A stretch of 62,594 nucleotides of DNA from Flavobacteriaceae bacterium (lineage in GTDB: Bacteria; Bacteroidota; Bacteroidia; Flavobacteriales; Flavobacteriaceae): NCBI GenBank assembly GCA_947459635.1, contig CANHEA010000005.1:1-62594 (forward strand), read 5' to 3'. Under the pieces are notes generated by a model. It made no database searches and was not told where the DNA came from. It saw only the letters and a program-made list of their open reading frames with translations. How positions within the stretch are numbered: the stretch's first letter is position 1; each line of letters starts with the position of its first letter. The translations under genes and the position numbers were made by a program. Positions 9,265-20,181 of the stretch are shown here, piece after piece.

Positions 9265-11028
9265 ATGAAAGCAAAAGCATTTGATACGCTCGTTTTTAAA
9301 CGAATTCTAAAATACACCAAGCCTTATCAGTGGCGCTTCAACAGCGTTATCTTTTTCGCGATTTCACTATCGGTGTTCGCGGCGTTGCGTCCGTATTTGC
9401 TGAAACAAACGGTCGACGGCTATATCAAAACGCATGATGCGCACGGTTTGCTTTTCTATATTATACTGATGGGCATTGTCTTGTTGGCAGAGGTGTTTTC
9501 GCAATTTTACTTTGTACTTTGGGCGAATTGGTTGGGGCAAGATATTGTGAAAGACATTCGTGTGAAGCTTTTTCAACACATGTTGAGTTTTAAGATGAAA
9601 TACTACGACAACGCACCGGTAGGACAATTAGTGACACGATCGGTTTCGGATATTGAGCAAATCGCCAAGATTTTTAGTCAAGGATTGTTTATGATTTTGA
9701 GCGACTTGATGAAGATGTTTGTCGTGTTGATTTTTATGTTTTATATGAACTGGCGTCTGACGTGGATCGTGATTGTAGCCATGCCAATTTTGGTTTTCTT
9801 TACGAGAATCTTTCAGCGAAAAATGCAATTGGCGTTTGAGGATGTGCGTAATCAGGTGGCGAATATGAATACGTTTGTGCAGGAGCGCGTCACTGGAATG
9901 AAAATCGTGCAACTGTTTAATCGAGAAGATATAGAAGCCGAAAAATTTAGCGAAATCAATGACAAACACCGAAAAGCTTGGGTAAAAACGATTTTATACA
10001 ACTCCATCTTCTTCCCTATTGCGGATATTATTTCTTCATTGACGTTGGGATTTGTGGTTTTGTATGGTGGCATTAGTATATTGCACGGCGATCATTTTAC
10101 GACCTTTGGAGATTTGTTTTCGTATACGATGTTTATTGGAATGTTGTTCAATCCGTTGCGACAAATTGCGGATAAATTTAATGAGATGCAAATGGGTATG
10201 ATTGCCGCCAACCGCGTTTTTGATATTCTTGACACCCAAGATCAAATTCAGGACACGGGCACGATTGAGGCGCCGAAGTTTGAAGGGAAAATACAATTCA
10301 AGAACGTACACTTTAGTTATATTGAAGGGGAAGCCATTATTAAAGGCATCGATTTGGAGGTCAATGCAGGCGAAACCATTGCCATTGTTGGTGCTACTGG
10401 CGCAGGAAAATCGACCATTATTAACTTATTGAATCGATTTTATGAAATAGATGGAGGTACGATTTGCATCGACGGCAATTCAATCAAAGACTATAGTTTG
10501 AGTTCGATTCGAAAACAAATTGCCGTGGTTTTGCAAGACGTATTTTTGTTTGCGGACACCATCTTAAACAACATTACACTTCACAATACGGACATCAGTA
10601 GAGACGCTGTCATAACAGCAGCTAAGAAGATTGGCGTTCATGAGTTTATTATGAGTTTGCCAGAGAACTACGACTATAACGTCAAAGAACGCGGGGTCAT
10701 GTTGTCATCAGGGCAACGACAATTGATTGCGTTTTTGCGGGCTTATATGAGTGATCCTAGTATTTTAATTTTGGATGAAGCGACTTCATCTATCGATACG
10801 CATTCAGAAGAATTAATACAAAAAGCGACAGAGCGGATTACGGAAGGGCGAACTTCTATCGTGATTGCACACCGATTGGCAACTATTGTCAATGCCGACA
10901 AAATTGTGGTTATGGACAAAGGTTGGATTGTCGAGCAAGGTTCACATCTCGAATTGCTGGGAAGAGAAAATGGTTTTTATAAGAAATTATATGATTCTCA
11001 GTTTGTAGCAGAAGAATCGTTAGAATAA
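9265..11028 (+). CDS. ABC transporter ATP-binding/permease protein (MsbA-like exporter)
   Basis: TM domain plus GATGAGKST Walker A, LSSGQRQ signature, ILILDEATSSID Walker B, IAHRLAT. Confidence 0.95.
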   Translation: MKAKAFDTLVFKRILKYTKPYQWRFNSVIFFAISLSVFAALRPYLLKQTVDGYIKTHDAHGLLFYIILMGIVLLAEVFSQFYFVLWANWLGQDIVKDIRVKLFQHMLSFKMKYYDNAPVGQLVTRSVSDIEQIAKIFSQGLFMILSDLMKMFVVLIFMFYMNWRLTWIVIVAMPILVFFTRIFQRKMQLAFEDVRNQVANMNTFVQERVTGMKIVQLFNREDIEAEKFSEINDKHRKAWVKTILYNSIFFPIADIISSLTLGFVVLYGGISILHGDHFTTFGDLFSYTMFIGMLFNPLRQIADKFNEMQMGMIAANRVFDILDTQDQIQDTGTIEAPKFEGKIQFKNVHFSYIEGEAIIKGIDLEVNAGETIAIVGATGAGKSTIINLLNRFYEIDGGTICIDGNSIKDYSLSSIRKQIAVVLQDVFLFADTILNNITLHNTDISRDAVITAAKKIGVHEFIMSLPENYDYNVKERGVMLSSGQRQLIAFLRAYMSDPSILILDEATSSIDTHSEELIQKATERITEGRTSIVIAHRLATIVNADKIVVMDKGWIVEQGSHLELLGRENGFYKKLYDSQFVAEESLE

Positions 11029-11091
11029 TTTATTTTTCACATTAAAATAAAATAGAAGTTACTATATTGACACCCTATTTAAAAATTCGTA

Positions 11092-12066
11092 ATGGCATCT
11101 AAAATACGATTTCTACTACCACTTATTCTTATTTCATTTTTTACTTGTGCACAAATAAAAGATAGTTTAACAATCACGACACAGACGTTTAAAATTAATG
11201 ACTCCACTGAATACACCTATTCCAGACCCAGAATCATCGATTTGGTTCGTTATATTCCAAATGACTTAGTTGGTTTTGGAAAATTCACCATTCAGAAAGA
11301 AAACCTAAAATGGGATGCTCTGACAATTGGCTCTACATTAGCCATCATACCTTACGACCAAAAAATACTAGAAGATTCCGAAAAACTAGGTCATCGAATT
11401 GGTGGCTGGGATAAACTGTCGCGATACAAACGAGTTTTAGGGATTGAAATAGTTCCTACCAGTATTTCTTCTGGCGTCTACTATTTTGGGAATGGCAATA
11501 CAACCTTATTATTGAGTGGTTTTTTCTATGCGGTTGGAAAAATTGGAAAAGACGACTACCGTGCGTTGAACACTTCTAGTGAATTGATCGAAGTACTTTT
11601 AGCGGTAGGTGTTGCGACACAAACTGTAAAAAGAATTAGTGGAAGGGAAAGCCCTGTTGCTGCCACACAAGATGGTGGAGCTTGGCGTCCTTTTCCTAGT
11701 TTCAGCGCCTACGCGAGCGAAACGCCTAAACATGACGCTATGCCATCAGGTCACATCGCAACGTATGTCGCAACATTAACTGTTATCGCGACCAATTATC
11801 CTGAAATAAAATGGATTAAACCAGTGGGTTATACGCTAGGAGCTGCATTGGCTTTCAATATGGTGAGTGGGAAAGTTCACTGGGCTTCTGATTATCCACT
11901 TGGAATCTTTATTGGCTATGTCATTGGGAAAGAAGCGGCCAATAGACGCATAACTAAAAACGTTAAACCAAGTATTGAGATACCACATCAAACCAAATAC
12001 AAGACCAGTTACAACTACAATCGATTCAATAATACTAATCTTTTAGGAATGACCATTACGTTCTAA
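11092..12066 (+). CDS. PAP2-superfamily phosphatase
   Basis: KRISGRESP, AMPSGHIATYVA, HWASDYPLGIFIG acid-phosphatase motifs. Confidence 0.85.
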   Translation: MASKIRFLLPLILISFFTCAQIKDSLTITTQTFKINDSTEYTYSRPRIIDLVRYIPNDLVGFGKFTIQKENLKWDALTIGSTLAIIPYDQKILEDSEKLGHRIGGWDKLSRYKRVLGIEIVPTSISSGVYYFGNGNTTLLLSGFFYAVGKIGKDDYRALNTSSELIEVLLAVGVATQTVKRISGRESPVAATQDGGAWRPFPSFSAYASETPKHDAMPSGHIATYVATLTVIATNYPEIKWIKPVGYTLGAALAFNMVSGKVHWASDYPLGIFIGYVIGKEAANRRITKNVKPSIEIPHQTKYKTSYNYNRFNNTNLLGMTITF

Positions 12067-12157
12067 TACGCATCGTTGAATGTCAGTTGATAGTGCCAAC
12101 TTTTAAAAATAAATCCTTATTTTCGCACCATATTTAATTCACGTAAATACAAGTAAA

Positions 12158-13546
12158 ATGAAATACGATATTATAGTTTTAGGAAGTGGTCCAGGTGGTT
12201 ATGTTACTGCTATTCGTGCCTCACAATTGGGCTTTAAAGTAGCCGTAATTGAAAAAGAAAATTTAGGTGGCGTATGCTTGAATTGGGGTTGTATTCCAAC
12301 AAAAGCGTTACTAAAATCGGCTCAAGTATTTGATTACCTCAAGCATGCTTCTGATTACGGATTGACTATTTCTTCCTTCGACAAAGATTTTAATGCAGTA
12401 GTGGCTAGAAGCCGTGGCGTCGCTGATGGAATGAGTAAAGGAGTTCAATTCTTGATGAAGAAAAACAAAATCGATGTCATTGAAGGATTTGGTAAACTAA
12501 AACCAGGTAAAAAAGTAGACGTGACTGCAGCCGATGGAAAAGTTACTGAATATAGCGCGGACCATATAATCATTGCAACAGGTGCTCGTTCAAGAGAATT
12601 ACCAAATTTACCTCAAGATGGTAAAAAAGTAATTGGCTACCGTCAGGCGATGACATTGCCGTCGCAACCAAAATCAATGATTATTGTTGGTTCAGGAGCA
12701 ATTGGTGTTGAGTTCGCTCATTTTTATAATGCTATGGGAACTGATGTTACGATTGTAGAATTTATGCCAAACATTGTTCCTGTTGAAGATGAAGACATTT
12801 CAAAACAAATGGAACGCTCGATGAAGAAAGCAGGTGTAAAAATCATGACGTCTTCTTCGGTAGAAAAAATAGACACTTCAGGTTCAGGTGTAAAAGCCAC
12901 CGTTAAAACTGCAAAAGGAGAAGAAACGCTAGAAGCAGAAATATTGCTTTCGGCAGTTGGAATCAAAACCAATATCGAAAATATCGGATTGGAAGAATGT
13001 GGAATTGCTGTTGATAAAGACAAAATTTTGGTGAATGCCTACAATCAAACCAATATTCCAGGATATTACGCCATTGGCGATGTTACTCCAGGTCAAGCCT
13101 TAGCGCATGTTGCATCTGCGGAAGGAATTAATTGTGTAGAAAAAATTGCTGGAATGCATGTTCACCCTATTGATTACGGAAATGTACCTGGTTGCACCTA
13201 TGCTACACCAGAAATCGCTTCTGTTGGATTGACAGAAAAACAAGCTCGCGAAAAAGGTTACGACTTAAAAATTGGAAAATTCCCATTTACCGCTTCAGGA
13301 AAAGCAAAAGCTGCTGGAACACCTGATGGTTTTGTGAAAGTAATCTTTGATGCTAAATACGGCGAATGGTTGGGTTGTCATATGATTGGTGCTGGCGTGA
13401 CTGATATGATTGCTGAAGCAGTGGTAGCGCGTAAATTAGAGACAACTGGCCATGATATTTTGAAAGCAATTCACCCACATCCAACCATGAGTGAAGCCGT
13501 GATGGAAGCAGTAGCAGACGCCTACGGTGAAGTAATCCATTTGTAG
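12158..13546 (+). CDS. lpdA: Dihydrolipoyl dehydrogenase
   Basis: GGVCLNWGCIPTKALL redox motif, GSGAIGVEFAHFYNAMGTDVTIVE, HPHPTMSEAVMEA. Confidence 0.95.
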   Translation: MKYDIIVLGSGPGGYVTAIRASQLGFKVAVIEKENLGGVCLNWGCIPTKALLKSAQVFDYLKHASDYGLTISSFDKDFNAVVARSRGVADGMSKGVQFLMKKNKIDVIEGFGKLKPGKKVDVTAADGKVTEYSADHIIIATGARSRELPNLPQDGKKVIGYRQAMTLPSQPKSMIIVGSGAIGVEFAHFYNAMGTDVTIVEFMPNIVPVEDEDISKQMERSMKKAGVKIMTSSSVEKIDTSGSGVKATVKTAKGEETLEAEILLSAVGIKTNIENIGLEECGIAVDKDKILVNAYNQTNIPGYYAIGDVTPGQALAHVASAEGINCVEKIAGMHVHPIDYGNVPGCTYATPEIASVGLTEKQAREKGYDLKIGKFPFTASGKAKAAGTPDGFVKVIFDAKYGEWLGCHMIGAGVTDMIAEAVVARKLETTGHDILKAIHPHPTMSEAVMEAVADAYGEVIHL

Positions 13547-13580
13547 ATTTACGACGTACGATTTAAGATTTATAATTCAT
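13546..13580. repeat. Degenerate heptanucleotide tract GATTTAC/GACGTAC/GATTTAA/GATTTAT/AATTCAT
   Basis: 7-nt periodic units starting at the last base of the lpdA stop codon. Confidence 0.6.
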
Positions 13581-13590
13581 AGTTTCTTAA

Positions 13591-13627
13591 GAAAATCCGT
13601 TTTGTGAAAGCAAGACGGATTTTTTGT
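13591..13627 (+). terminator. Terminator after lpdA
   Basis: AAAATCCGT...ACGGATTTTTT hairpin with T tract. Confidence 0.7.
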
Positions 13628-13710
13628 TAATAATTAAAACAAGACTAAGTACTCTGAAAACCAATTATTTATAACTTTAGGGTATTAATTCTAACTAAAC
13701 CATTGTAATT

Positions 13711-14220
13711 ATGAAAAAAAGAATCTTATCTGTACTGTTGGTTGTAACCAGTTTGGCCTTGACAACTAGTTGTAAAAAAGAAGCCGAAGAGCCAAAAGAA
13801 GCAACCTTTGACCTTTCGGTTGCGAAGACCGAGATAGAAGCGCGAGAAAAAGTATTTGTGGAAGCGCTCAATTCAAAAGACTCCGTTGGCTTGGCAAATT
13901 GCTATACCACAGATGCGAAATTCATGCAGCCGAACGACAAAACTGTTGAAGGCAGAGCGAACATTCAAAAATTATTTGGCATGTGGATGAAAGGTCCTAT
14001 GATGCAAATCAAAATCAATACGGTTGAAGTGTGGGGAGACGAGAATGTACTTGCTTCCGAAAACAAATGGGAATTTTTAGACCAAACTGGTAAGACAGTC
14101 GATAGCGGAAAATCACTTGAAGTTTACAAGAAAGAAGATGGCGTATGGAAATTGCACCGCGATTGCTATAACTCTGATTTACCTCCAATGCCTCAAGCTC
14201 CCGCGGCACAGGGTAAATAG
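13711..14220 (+). CDS. SnoaL-like/DUF4440-type lipoprotein
   Basis: Lipobox LTTSC; EARVKVF-like helix, YTTDAKFMQPN, DVWKLHRD-like C-terminus. Confidence 0.7.
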   Translation: MKKRILSVLLVVTSLALTTSCKKEAEEPKEATFDLSVAKTEIEAREKVFVEALNSKDSVGLANCYTTDAKFMQPNDKTVEGRANIQKLFGMWMKGPMMQIKINTVEVWGDENVLASENKWEFLDQTGKTVDSGKSLEVYKKEDGVWKLHRDCYNSDLPPMPQAPAAQGK

Positions 14221-14237
14221 TACGATTTTCACTTTAT

Positions 14238-14279
14238 TAAAAATCCATTTTATCATTAGACAAGATGGATTTTTTTATT
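14238..14279 (+). terminator. Terminator after the DUF4440-type lipoprotein gene
   Basis: AAAAATCCAT...ATGGATTTTTTT hairpin. Confidence 0.65.
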
Positions 14280-14352
14280 AAAGAGTCAATTTATTTTGCC
14301 CAAAAAATTGTACATTTGAGTTGGATATCTTTCCAAATCAAAGATAATAACC

Positions 14353-15132
14353 ATGAATGGTCTCAACAAAATCATCGAATCCATCCAACTATTTTTGATT
14401 GAAATCGGTGAACTTTCCTATTTTACCATTCGCTTTTTTAAAGAAGCCATAAAACCTCCAATCGAATTTCGAGAATTTTTGCGTCAATGCTTTTACATTG
14501 GAAATCGTTCGTTGTTTCTTGTGGCAACCACCGGTTTTATTATCGGATTGGTTTTTACTTTGCAATCCCGCCCTACCCTAGAACAATTTGGTGCCGCTTC
14601 GTGGATTCCAGCCATGGTTAGCGTTTCGATTATCAGAGAAATTGGTCCAATCATTACCGCATTAATTTGCGCTGGTCGAATTGGTTCTGGAATTGGCGCA
14701 GAGCTTGGATCAATGCGTGTTACTGAGCAAATTGATGCGATGGAAGTTTCCGGAACAAATCCCTTTAAATACTTAGTGGTCACGCGCGTTCTTGCCACAA
14801 CCTTCATGTTGCCAATTTTGGTGTTTTTTGGAGATATTATCGCAATTTACGGCTCGTATATCATCGAAAACATCAAAGGAAACGTCTCGCTCTTACTCTA
14901 TTTTACACAAGTTTTCAATCATTTAGAATTTAGTGACGTCATTCCTTCTACGATTAAAACATTTTTCTTTGGATTTGCTATCGGAATGGTCGGTTGCTTT
15001 AAAGGATACAATTGCAAAAAAGGAACTGCTGGTGTCGGTCTTGCCGCCAATTCGGCTGTTGTATTCAGTTCAATGTTGCTTTTTATAATTGATTTTATTG
15101 CTGTTTTCATTTCAAATATTTTTTATAATTAA
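14353..15132 (+). CDS. MlaE-family ABC transporter permease
   Basis: REIGPIITALICAGRIGSGIGAELGSMRVTEQIDAMEV, GxxxKGYNCKKGTAGVG. Confidence 0.92.
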   Translation: MNGLNKIIESIQLFLIEIGELSYFTIRFFKEAIKPPIEFREFLRQCFYIGNRSLFLVATTGFIIGLVFTLQSRPTLEQFGAASWIPAMVSVSIIREIGPIITALICAGRIGSGIGAELGSMRVTEQIDAMEVSGTNPFKYLVVTRVLATTFMLPILVFFGDIIAIYGSYIIENIKGNVSLLLYFTQVFNHLEFSDVIPSTIKTFFFGFAIGMVGCFKGYNCKKGTAGVGLAANSAVVFSSMLLFIIDFIAVFISNIFYN

Positions 15133-15134
15133 TC

Positions 15135-15881
15135 ATGTTTAATTCGAATTCAAAGCCAATTATCGCCATCTCTAACTTGAAAAAAAGTTATGGGAACAAT
15201 CATGTGCTGGATGGTTTCAACATGAAATTATATGAAGGAGAAAATTTGGTGATCATGGGAAAATCAGGTTCAGGCAAATCGGTCATGATCAAATGTTTGG
15301 TGGGCCTTGAAGAACCAGACAGTGGAACTATCGAAGTAATGGGTAAGGTAATTGGAGCATTAGAACGGGATGAGCTGGACGAGTTAAGAACAGAAATCGG
15401 GTTTCTTTTCCAAGGAAGCGCGCTCTATGACTCAATGTCTGTTAGAGAAAATTTGGAGTTCCCGCTGAGAAGACACACAAAGAAATTCGGTATCATCGAA
15501 GATACCACACCGATGGTAATGGAAGCTCTTGAAAATGTTGGCCTAGCACATACTGTAGATTTGATGCCGAGTGAACTTTCAGGCGGAATGAAACGGCGAA
15601 TTGCACTTGCCCGAACGTTAATATTACAACCAAAAATCATCTTATATGACGAGCCAACGACTGGTTTAGATCCGATTACATCTAAAGAAATCATACTCTT
15701 GATGATGAGCATCCAAAAGAAATACAATACTTCCTCGATTATTATTACACATGACGTTGATTGCGCTCGCGTGATCTCGAATCGGATGATTCTTTTGGTG
15801 GATGGTATTAATTATGTGGAAGGCACATTCGAGGAATTAGCAGCGTCAAATGATCCAAAAATACAAGCATTCTTTAAATAA
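15135..15881 (+). CDS. MlaF-type ABC transporter ATP-binding protein
   Basis: GKSGSGKSVMIKC, LSGGMKRRIALARTL, LYDEPTTGLDPI; adjacent to MlaE and MCE genes. Confidence 0.92.
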   Translation: MFNSNSKPIIAISNLKKSYGNNHVLDGFNMKLYEGENLVIMGKSGSGKSVMIKCLVGLEEPDSGTIEVMGKVIGALERDELDELRTEIGFLFQGSALYDSMSVRENLEFPLRRHTKKFGIIEDTTPMVMEALENVGLAHTVDLMPSELSGGMKRRIALARTLILQPKIILYDEPTTGLDPITSKEIILLMMSIQKKYNTSSIIITHDVDCARVISNRMILLVDGINYVEGTFEELAASNDPKIQAFFK

Positions 15882-15887
15882 AAGGAA

Positions 15888-16856
15888 ATGGAAAAAACAA
15901 CTTCACAAAAAATACGACTCGGTTTATTTGTCATTATTGGCCTCATTATCTTTATTCTTGCCATCTATTTTATTGGAAACAAACAGCAAATGTTTGGCAA
16001 AACAGAACATTTGAAAGCGGTTTTTACAAACGTAAATGGACTCCAATTGGGAAATAATGTACGCTATTCAGGGCTGAATGTTGGAACTGTTCAAGGTATT
16101 GAGATGATTAATGATACGACAATCACAGTTGATATGACCATCGACAAAACGATTTTTAGACAAATCAAGAAAAATGCAATTGCAACCATCGGCTCTGATG
16201 GCTTGGTAGGAAGTATGATTATTAATATCATTCCTGGATCGGGAATTGCGGCTGTCGTAGAACCAAACGATGTGATAAAATCTTTCAATCGAATTAGGAC
16301 TGACGATATGTTGAATACACTCAATACGACTAATGAAAACGCCGCCTTGTTAACCGCCGATCTATTAAAAATTACGCAGGAAATTACACAAGGAAAAGGT
16401 ACAGTCGGACTGCTCATTAACGACACCGTCATGGCAAACGACTTAAAGAAAACCATGCGTTATCTTAAAGAAACAAGTAAAGGCACGTCTGAATCAGTAT
16501 TCAAACTAAATCAATTGATTACGACGCTCAGCAAAAAAGACAATGTAATTGGAGTACTGAGTGACACTATGGTTGCCAATAAAATAAAATCGATAACCAT
16601 CAATTTAGAACAGTCTAGTCGTGACATCAACAAAGTCGTTGAAAATTTGAATACCACGATTATTAATATGAAAGACGGCAAAGGCGCCATCAATTACTTA
16701 TCGAATGACCCTAAATTGGTAAAAAAAATCGACTCTACGATGACCAATATCAATCAAGCAAGTTTCCGATTGAATGAGAATTTAGAAGCGTTAAAACACA
16801 ATTTTTTCTTTAAAGGCTATTTCAAAAAGCAAGAGAAAGCAAAGCAAAAAAAATAA
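15888..16856 (+). CDS. MCE (MlaD) family protein
   Basis: N-terminal TM, FTNVNGLQLGNNVRYSGLNVGTVQGI; gene order E-F-D. Confidence 0.9.
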   Translation: MEKTTSQKIRLGLFVIIGLIIFILAIYFIGNKQQMFGKTEHLKAVFTNVNGLQLGNNVRYSGLNVGTVQGIEMINDTTITVDMTIDKTIFRQIKKNAIATIGSDGLVGSMIINIIPGSGIAAVVEPNDVIKSFNRIRTDDMLNTLNTTNENAALLTADLLKITQEITQGKGTVGLLINDTVMANDLKKTMRYLKETSKGTSESVFKLNQLITTLSKKDNVIGVLSDTMVANKIKSITINLEQSSRDINKVVENLNTTIINMKDGKGAINYLSNDPKLVKKIDSTMTNINQASFRLNENLEALKHNFFFKGYFKKQEKAKQKK

Positions 16857-16858
16857 AC

Positions 16859-17983
16859 TTAGAGTTCCTTTAAGGTTGAGATTAAGTAATCAATATCTTC
16901 TTGAGAATTGTGTTGACTCAACGAAATTCGCAAAGATGGCTTTGCTAAATCTGCTCCACGAAGCACTTCAGCCAAAACGTGCGATGGCTTTGGGCTCCCG
17001 GACTGACAGGCGCTACCTCGGGAAACGGCAATTCCTTTCATATCCAAATGAAATAAAATCATTGCGGTCTTATCTTCCGAAAACGGTAACAGCACGTTAA
17101 TGATATTGTAAAAACCTTCCGGATGACCATTAATTTTAAAACCGGGAAAAAAGGATTGTAGTTGCGAAACCAAATAGTTTTTCAAGTCACTAATATAAGT
17201 TTGATTACCGGTTAAGTTCGTGTATGAAATTTCCAAAGCTTTGGCCATACCAGCAATATTATGAATCGATTCTGTACCAGGTCGAATTCCTTTTTCCTGC
17301 TCACCACCAAATAATAGTGGCGAAACTGCGATGCCTTTTCGAACAAATGCAAATCCAACTCCTTTCGGACCGTGAAATTTATGTGCACTAGCGACCAAAA
17401 AATCGATTGGAAGCTGCTGCAAATCGAATGAGGCTTTCCCGATGGATTGAACCGTATCCGAATGAAAATACGCTTGATGTTGTTTACAAATACGTCCAAT
17501 CAAATCTAAATCTAAAACAGTTCCGATTTCGTTATTTACGTGCATCAAGGATACTAAGGTTCTATTATCATCTGAAAGTAAAGTCACCAAATGCGTCACA
17601 TCTATTTCTCCATTGGGTAAAATAGCAACATAGTCAACAGCAATGGAAAACTCCTTTTGCAGCGCATCCAATACATGCAAGACCGCGTGATGTTCGATTT
17701 TGCTAGAAATAATTCGCTCTACTTTTAAAGTAGATACCGCATTTCGCAAAATCCAATTGTTTGCCTCTGTGCCGCCACTAGTAAAAATAATTTCTTGCGC
17801 GGTAGCATTGAGTAACTTCGCAATTGACTTTCGTGAAAATTCAAGTACACTTTTTGCTTGACGACCAAAACTATGCGACGAAGATGGATTTCCAAAATCT
17901 TCCTGCATCACTTTCGTCATCTCTTGAATTACTTCTGGATAAATAGATGTTGTTGCGGCGTTGTCTAGATATACTTTTTTCAT
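16859..17983 (-). CDS. Cysteine desulfurase (NifS/IscS family)
   Basis: YLDNAATTSIYPEV, SAHKFHGPKGVGF (PLP Lys), RGSACQSGSPKPSHVL. Confidence 0.93.
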   Translation of the reverse strand: MKKVYLDNAATTSIYPEVIQEMTKVMQEDFGNPSSSHSFGRQAKSVLEFSRKSIAKLLNATAQEIIFTSGGTEANNWILRNAVSTLKVERIISSKIEHHAVLHVLDALQKEFSIAVDYVAILPNGEIDVTHLVTLLSDDNRTLVSLMHVNNEIGTVLDLDLIGRICKQHQAYFHSDTVQSIGKASFDLQQLPIDFLVASAHKFHGPKGVGFAFVRKGIAVSPLLFGGEQEKGIRPGTESIHNIAGMAKALEISYTNLTGNQTYISDLKNYLVSQLQSFFPGFKINGHPEGFYNIINVLLPFSEDKTAMILFHLDMKGIAVSRGSACQSGSPKPSHVLAEVLRGADLAKPSLRISLSQHNSQEDIDYLISTLKEL

Positions 17984-18076
17984 GGGTCAAATGTAATAAT
18001 TTTGGATTTCTAATCGACGTTGATTTGATTGCCGATTGTCAATTAAAATCCTATTTTTGTCAAAAATACTTTGAAC

Positions 18077-19051
18077 ATGAAAAATATTCTCGGGCTGCTT
18101 TTCCTTTTACTTTTGTTAAACGGATGTGACGATGGCGATTTGACCGTTGAAAATATTGATTTCGCTTCAGTAACTACAAATAGTTGCGGTGAAACGATCT
18201 ATAAACTAAATGGTAACGAGGCAATGTATATCAAAATACCTTATTATCGCAACGCGTTTCCTAACGAATTAACGTCCGCCGACGCACCTATTGTAATTCC
18301 CATAGGTGGTGATGTTAGTGTGACTTATCGTGCTTATGACGGCGCTCCTTCAGCAGCAAATATTTGTGCAACACCTGGACCAATCTCTCCGATAGCCACT
18401 CAAGAATGGACAGCATCTTCTGGAAATATTGAAATTAGCTCAATTGCGGTGTATTCAACTAACGAAACAACGGGCGCAACTACTATTTCAAGATATGCCC
18501 ATAATATCGTTTTTAAGAATATTGTATTTCAAAAACCAAGTGGCACCCAAATATACGAGTCGTTTACCTTTGGAGAATACAGTACTACAGCCACGACACT
18601 TCCATTCAACTTTAATCCGGATGATCTCAAATTGTGCTCGAATAATGTCCTTTATAATTCAAGAATCAATGGTATTGAAGGGATTACTATCGAGAATTTT
18701 GATAGCAATTTATTATCGACAAGTAACTTGGGAGTAGCAAAAAAAGGCCTGATTTCATCAACGACGAACAAATTAGTTTACCGACTGTTCACTGCTGCAT
18801 TGACAAACAATTCAAGTAACGACGACTATTATTGCGCCGCAGTTACTCCAGATTATCCTCCTATCAACGAACTTTGGATTGCGCAAGATGGTGTCGCAGA
18901 TGTGAGCGGAATCATAGAAGTAACGACAACAACCAACGGAACAGGTTTCTTGCACACCATCTTCTTAAAGGCGGTAACTTTTCAAAAAGGAAACAGCACC
19001 TTCTATTATGGCAATTCTATTCTATTAGGAAATTTACTGACAACAAACTAG
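18077..19051 (+). CDS. Hypothetical lipoprotein
   Basis: MKNILGLLFLLLLLNGC lipobox; no recognised domain. Confidence 0.65.
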   Translation: MKNILGLLFLLLLLNGCDDGDLTVENIDFASVTTNSCGETIYKLNGNEAMYIKIPYYRNAFPNELTSADAPIVIPIGGDVSVTYRAYDGAPSAANICATPGPISPIATQEWTASSGNIEISSIAVYSTNETTGATTISRYAHNIVFKNIVFQKPSGTQIYESFTFGEYSTTATTLPFNFNPDDLKLCSNNVLYNSRINGIEGITIENFDSNLLSTSNLGVAKKGLISSTTNKLVYRLFTAALTNNSSNDDYYCAAVTPDYPPINELWIAQDGVADVSGIIEVTTTTNGTGFLHTIFLKAVTFQKGNSTFYYGNSILLGNLLTTN

Positions 19052-19056
19052 AAATA

Positions 19057-19605
19057 CTATTTAGTTTGTCGGATAAAAACTTCGGTAGCTCCAAGTCCGT
19101 ATTTTTGGTAATTGGCATCGCGAAACGAAATTGATTCGTAGCGTCCTAATAGGAAATCCAGTTCGGCTTTTAGAATTCCTTCGCCAACGCCATGAATAAA
19201 AACAATTTTCGGAATGCGATTTCTAATCGCAAATTCGATATGTCTTTTTGCCGTTTCTGATTGCAAATTTAAGATCTCATAATTGTTCATTCCGCGAAAG
19301 TTTTTTGTCAATTTTTCGATGTGCAAATCAAATTCTGGCGGTGGAATTTCACCTTTAATTTTCTTTTCTTTGACAAAACTCCGTGGTTTTTCGATGGCTT
19401 TTTCTTGTTTAATTTTTTCTGAATTAAAACTTCCTATATTCTTACTTAAACCACTGGTTTTAAAATTTTTAATTAATTGATTGACAAAATATGTCATCGT
19501 AAAACCGTCGTCAGATTCAATGGTTATTTCATTATTATTCACGGCAATTACAACGCCGTCGATGGCATCATCCAACACTGAAACTTCATCTCCTATCTTA
19601 AACAT
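19057..19605 (-). CDS. Smr-domain protein with N-terminal DUF2027-like region
   Basis: FDLHIEKLTKNFRGM...VFIHGVGEGILKAEL Smr motifs; start at MFKIGDEV. Confidence 0.8.
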   Translation of the reverse strand: MFKIGDEVSVLDDAIDGVVIAVNNNEITIESDDGFTMTYFVNQLIKNFKTSGLSKNIGSFNSEKIKQEKAIEKPRSFVKEKKIKGEIPPPEFDLHIEKLTKNFRGMNNYEILNLQSETAKRHIEFAIRNRIPKIVFIHGVGEGILKAELDFLLGRYESISFRDANYQKYGLGATEVFIRQTK

Positions 19606-19780
19606 TTTCCTCTTCGTTATCTTGATTTTTACTTGGAGTTTTGGCACTTAATTTCATCATGCCAAACATAAAAATTACAATAGCAATAATGATAATAAAG
19701 ACATTTTTATCTGCTTTACTTTGCTCGTAAAAAGCGATGCAAATAGCAACAATCATAATTGGAATGATCAACTTTTTCAT
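19598..19780 (-). CDS. Small membrane protein
   Basis: 60 aa, two TM helices, overlaps the Smr gene start by 8 nt. Confidence 0.5.
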   Translation of the reverse strand: MKKLIIPIMIVAICIAFYEQSKADKNVFIIIIAIVIFMFGMMKLSAKTPSKNQDNEEENV

Positions 19781-19886
19781 CGTGGTATTGATTTAATTTC
19801 GACCAAAAGTAACTAACTTTAAAGTAACATTCTTCAAATTTTGCAATCATTTTTTTTGTAAAATTGTACTACTAAACAATACTATT

Positions 19887-20171
19887 TTGGATATAGAAAA
19901 ATATATGATTCCCTGCTTGAACAAAAAACTCTTTGGAATAGAGTGTTTGGGTTGTGGAACGCAACGCGCAATCATTCTTATTTTGAAAGGAGATTTCACT
20001 GCTGCCTTTTTTCAGTTTCCTGCAATTTACACCACACTGTTGTTTTTTGGAATTGTCGGACTACATTTTGTGGACAAGAGTAGAAACTACCACAAACTCA
20101 TGGTAAGCTTGGCTATCATTAACGCAATCATTATGATTGTTTCCTATATTTACAAAATGACTCACTCTTAA
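19887..20171 (+). CDS. DUF2752 family membrane protein
   Basis: GIECLGCGTQRAIILILKGDFTAAF; start is TTG 19887 or ATG 19905. Confidence 0.7.
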   Translation: MDIEKYMIPCLNKKLFGIECLGCGTQRAIILILKGDFTAAFFQFPAIYTTLLFFGIVGLHFVDKSRNYHKLMVSLAIINAIIMIVSYIYKMTHS

Positions 20172-20181
20172 ACTATTATTT

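Noticed and set aside
9367-10432. Several overlapping ORFs inside the ABC exporter gene on both strands
   Set aside because: Alternative frames of a clear ABC transporter gene; no family motifs.
12724-13023. 99-aa minus-strand ORF inside lpdA
   Set aside because: Fully antisense to a strongly conserved gene; no independent start signals or domain.
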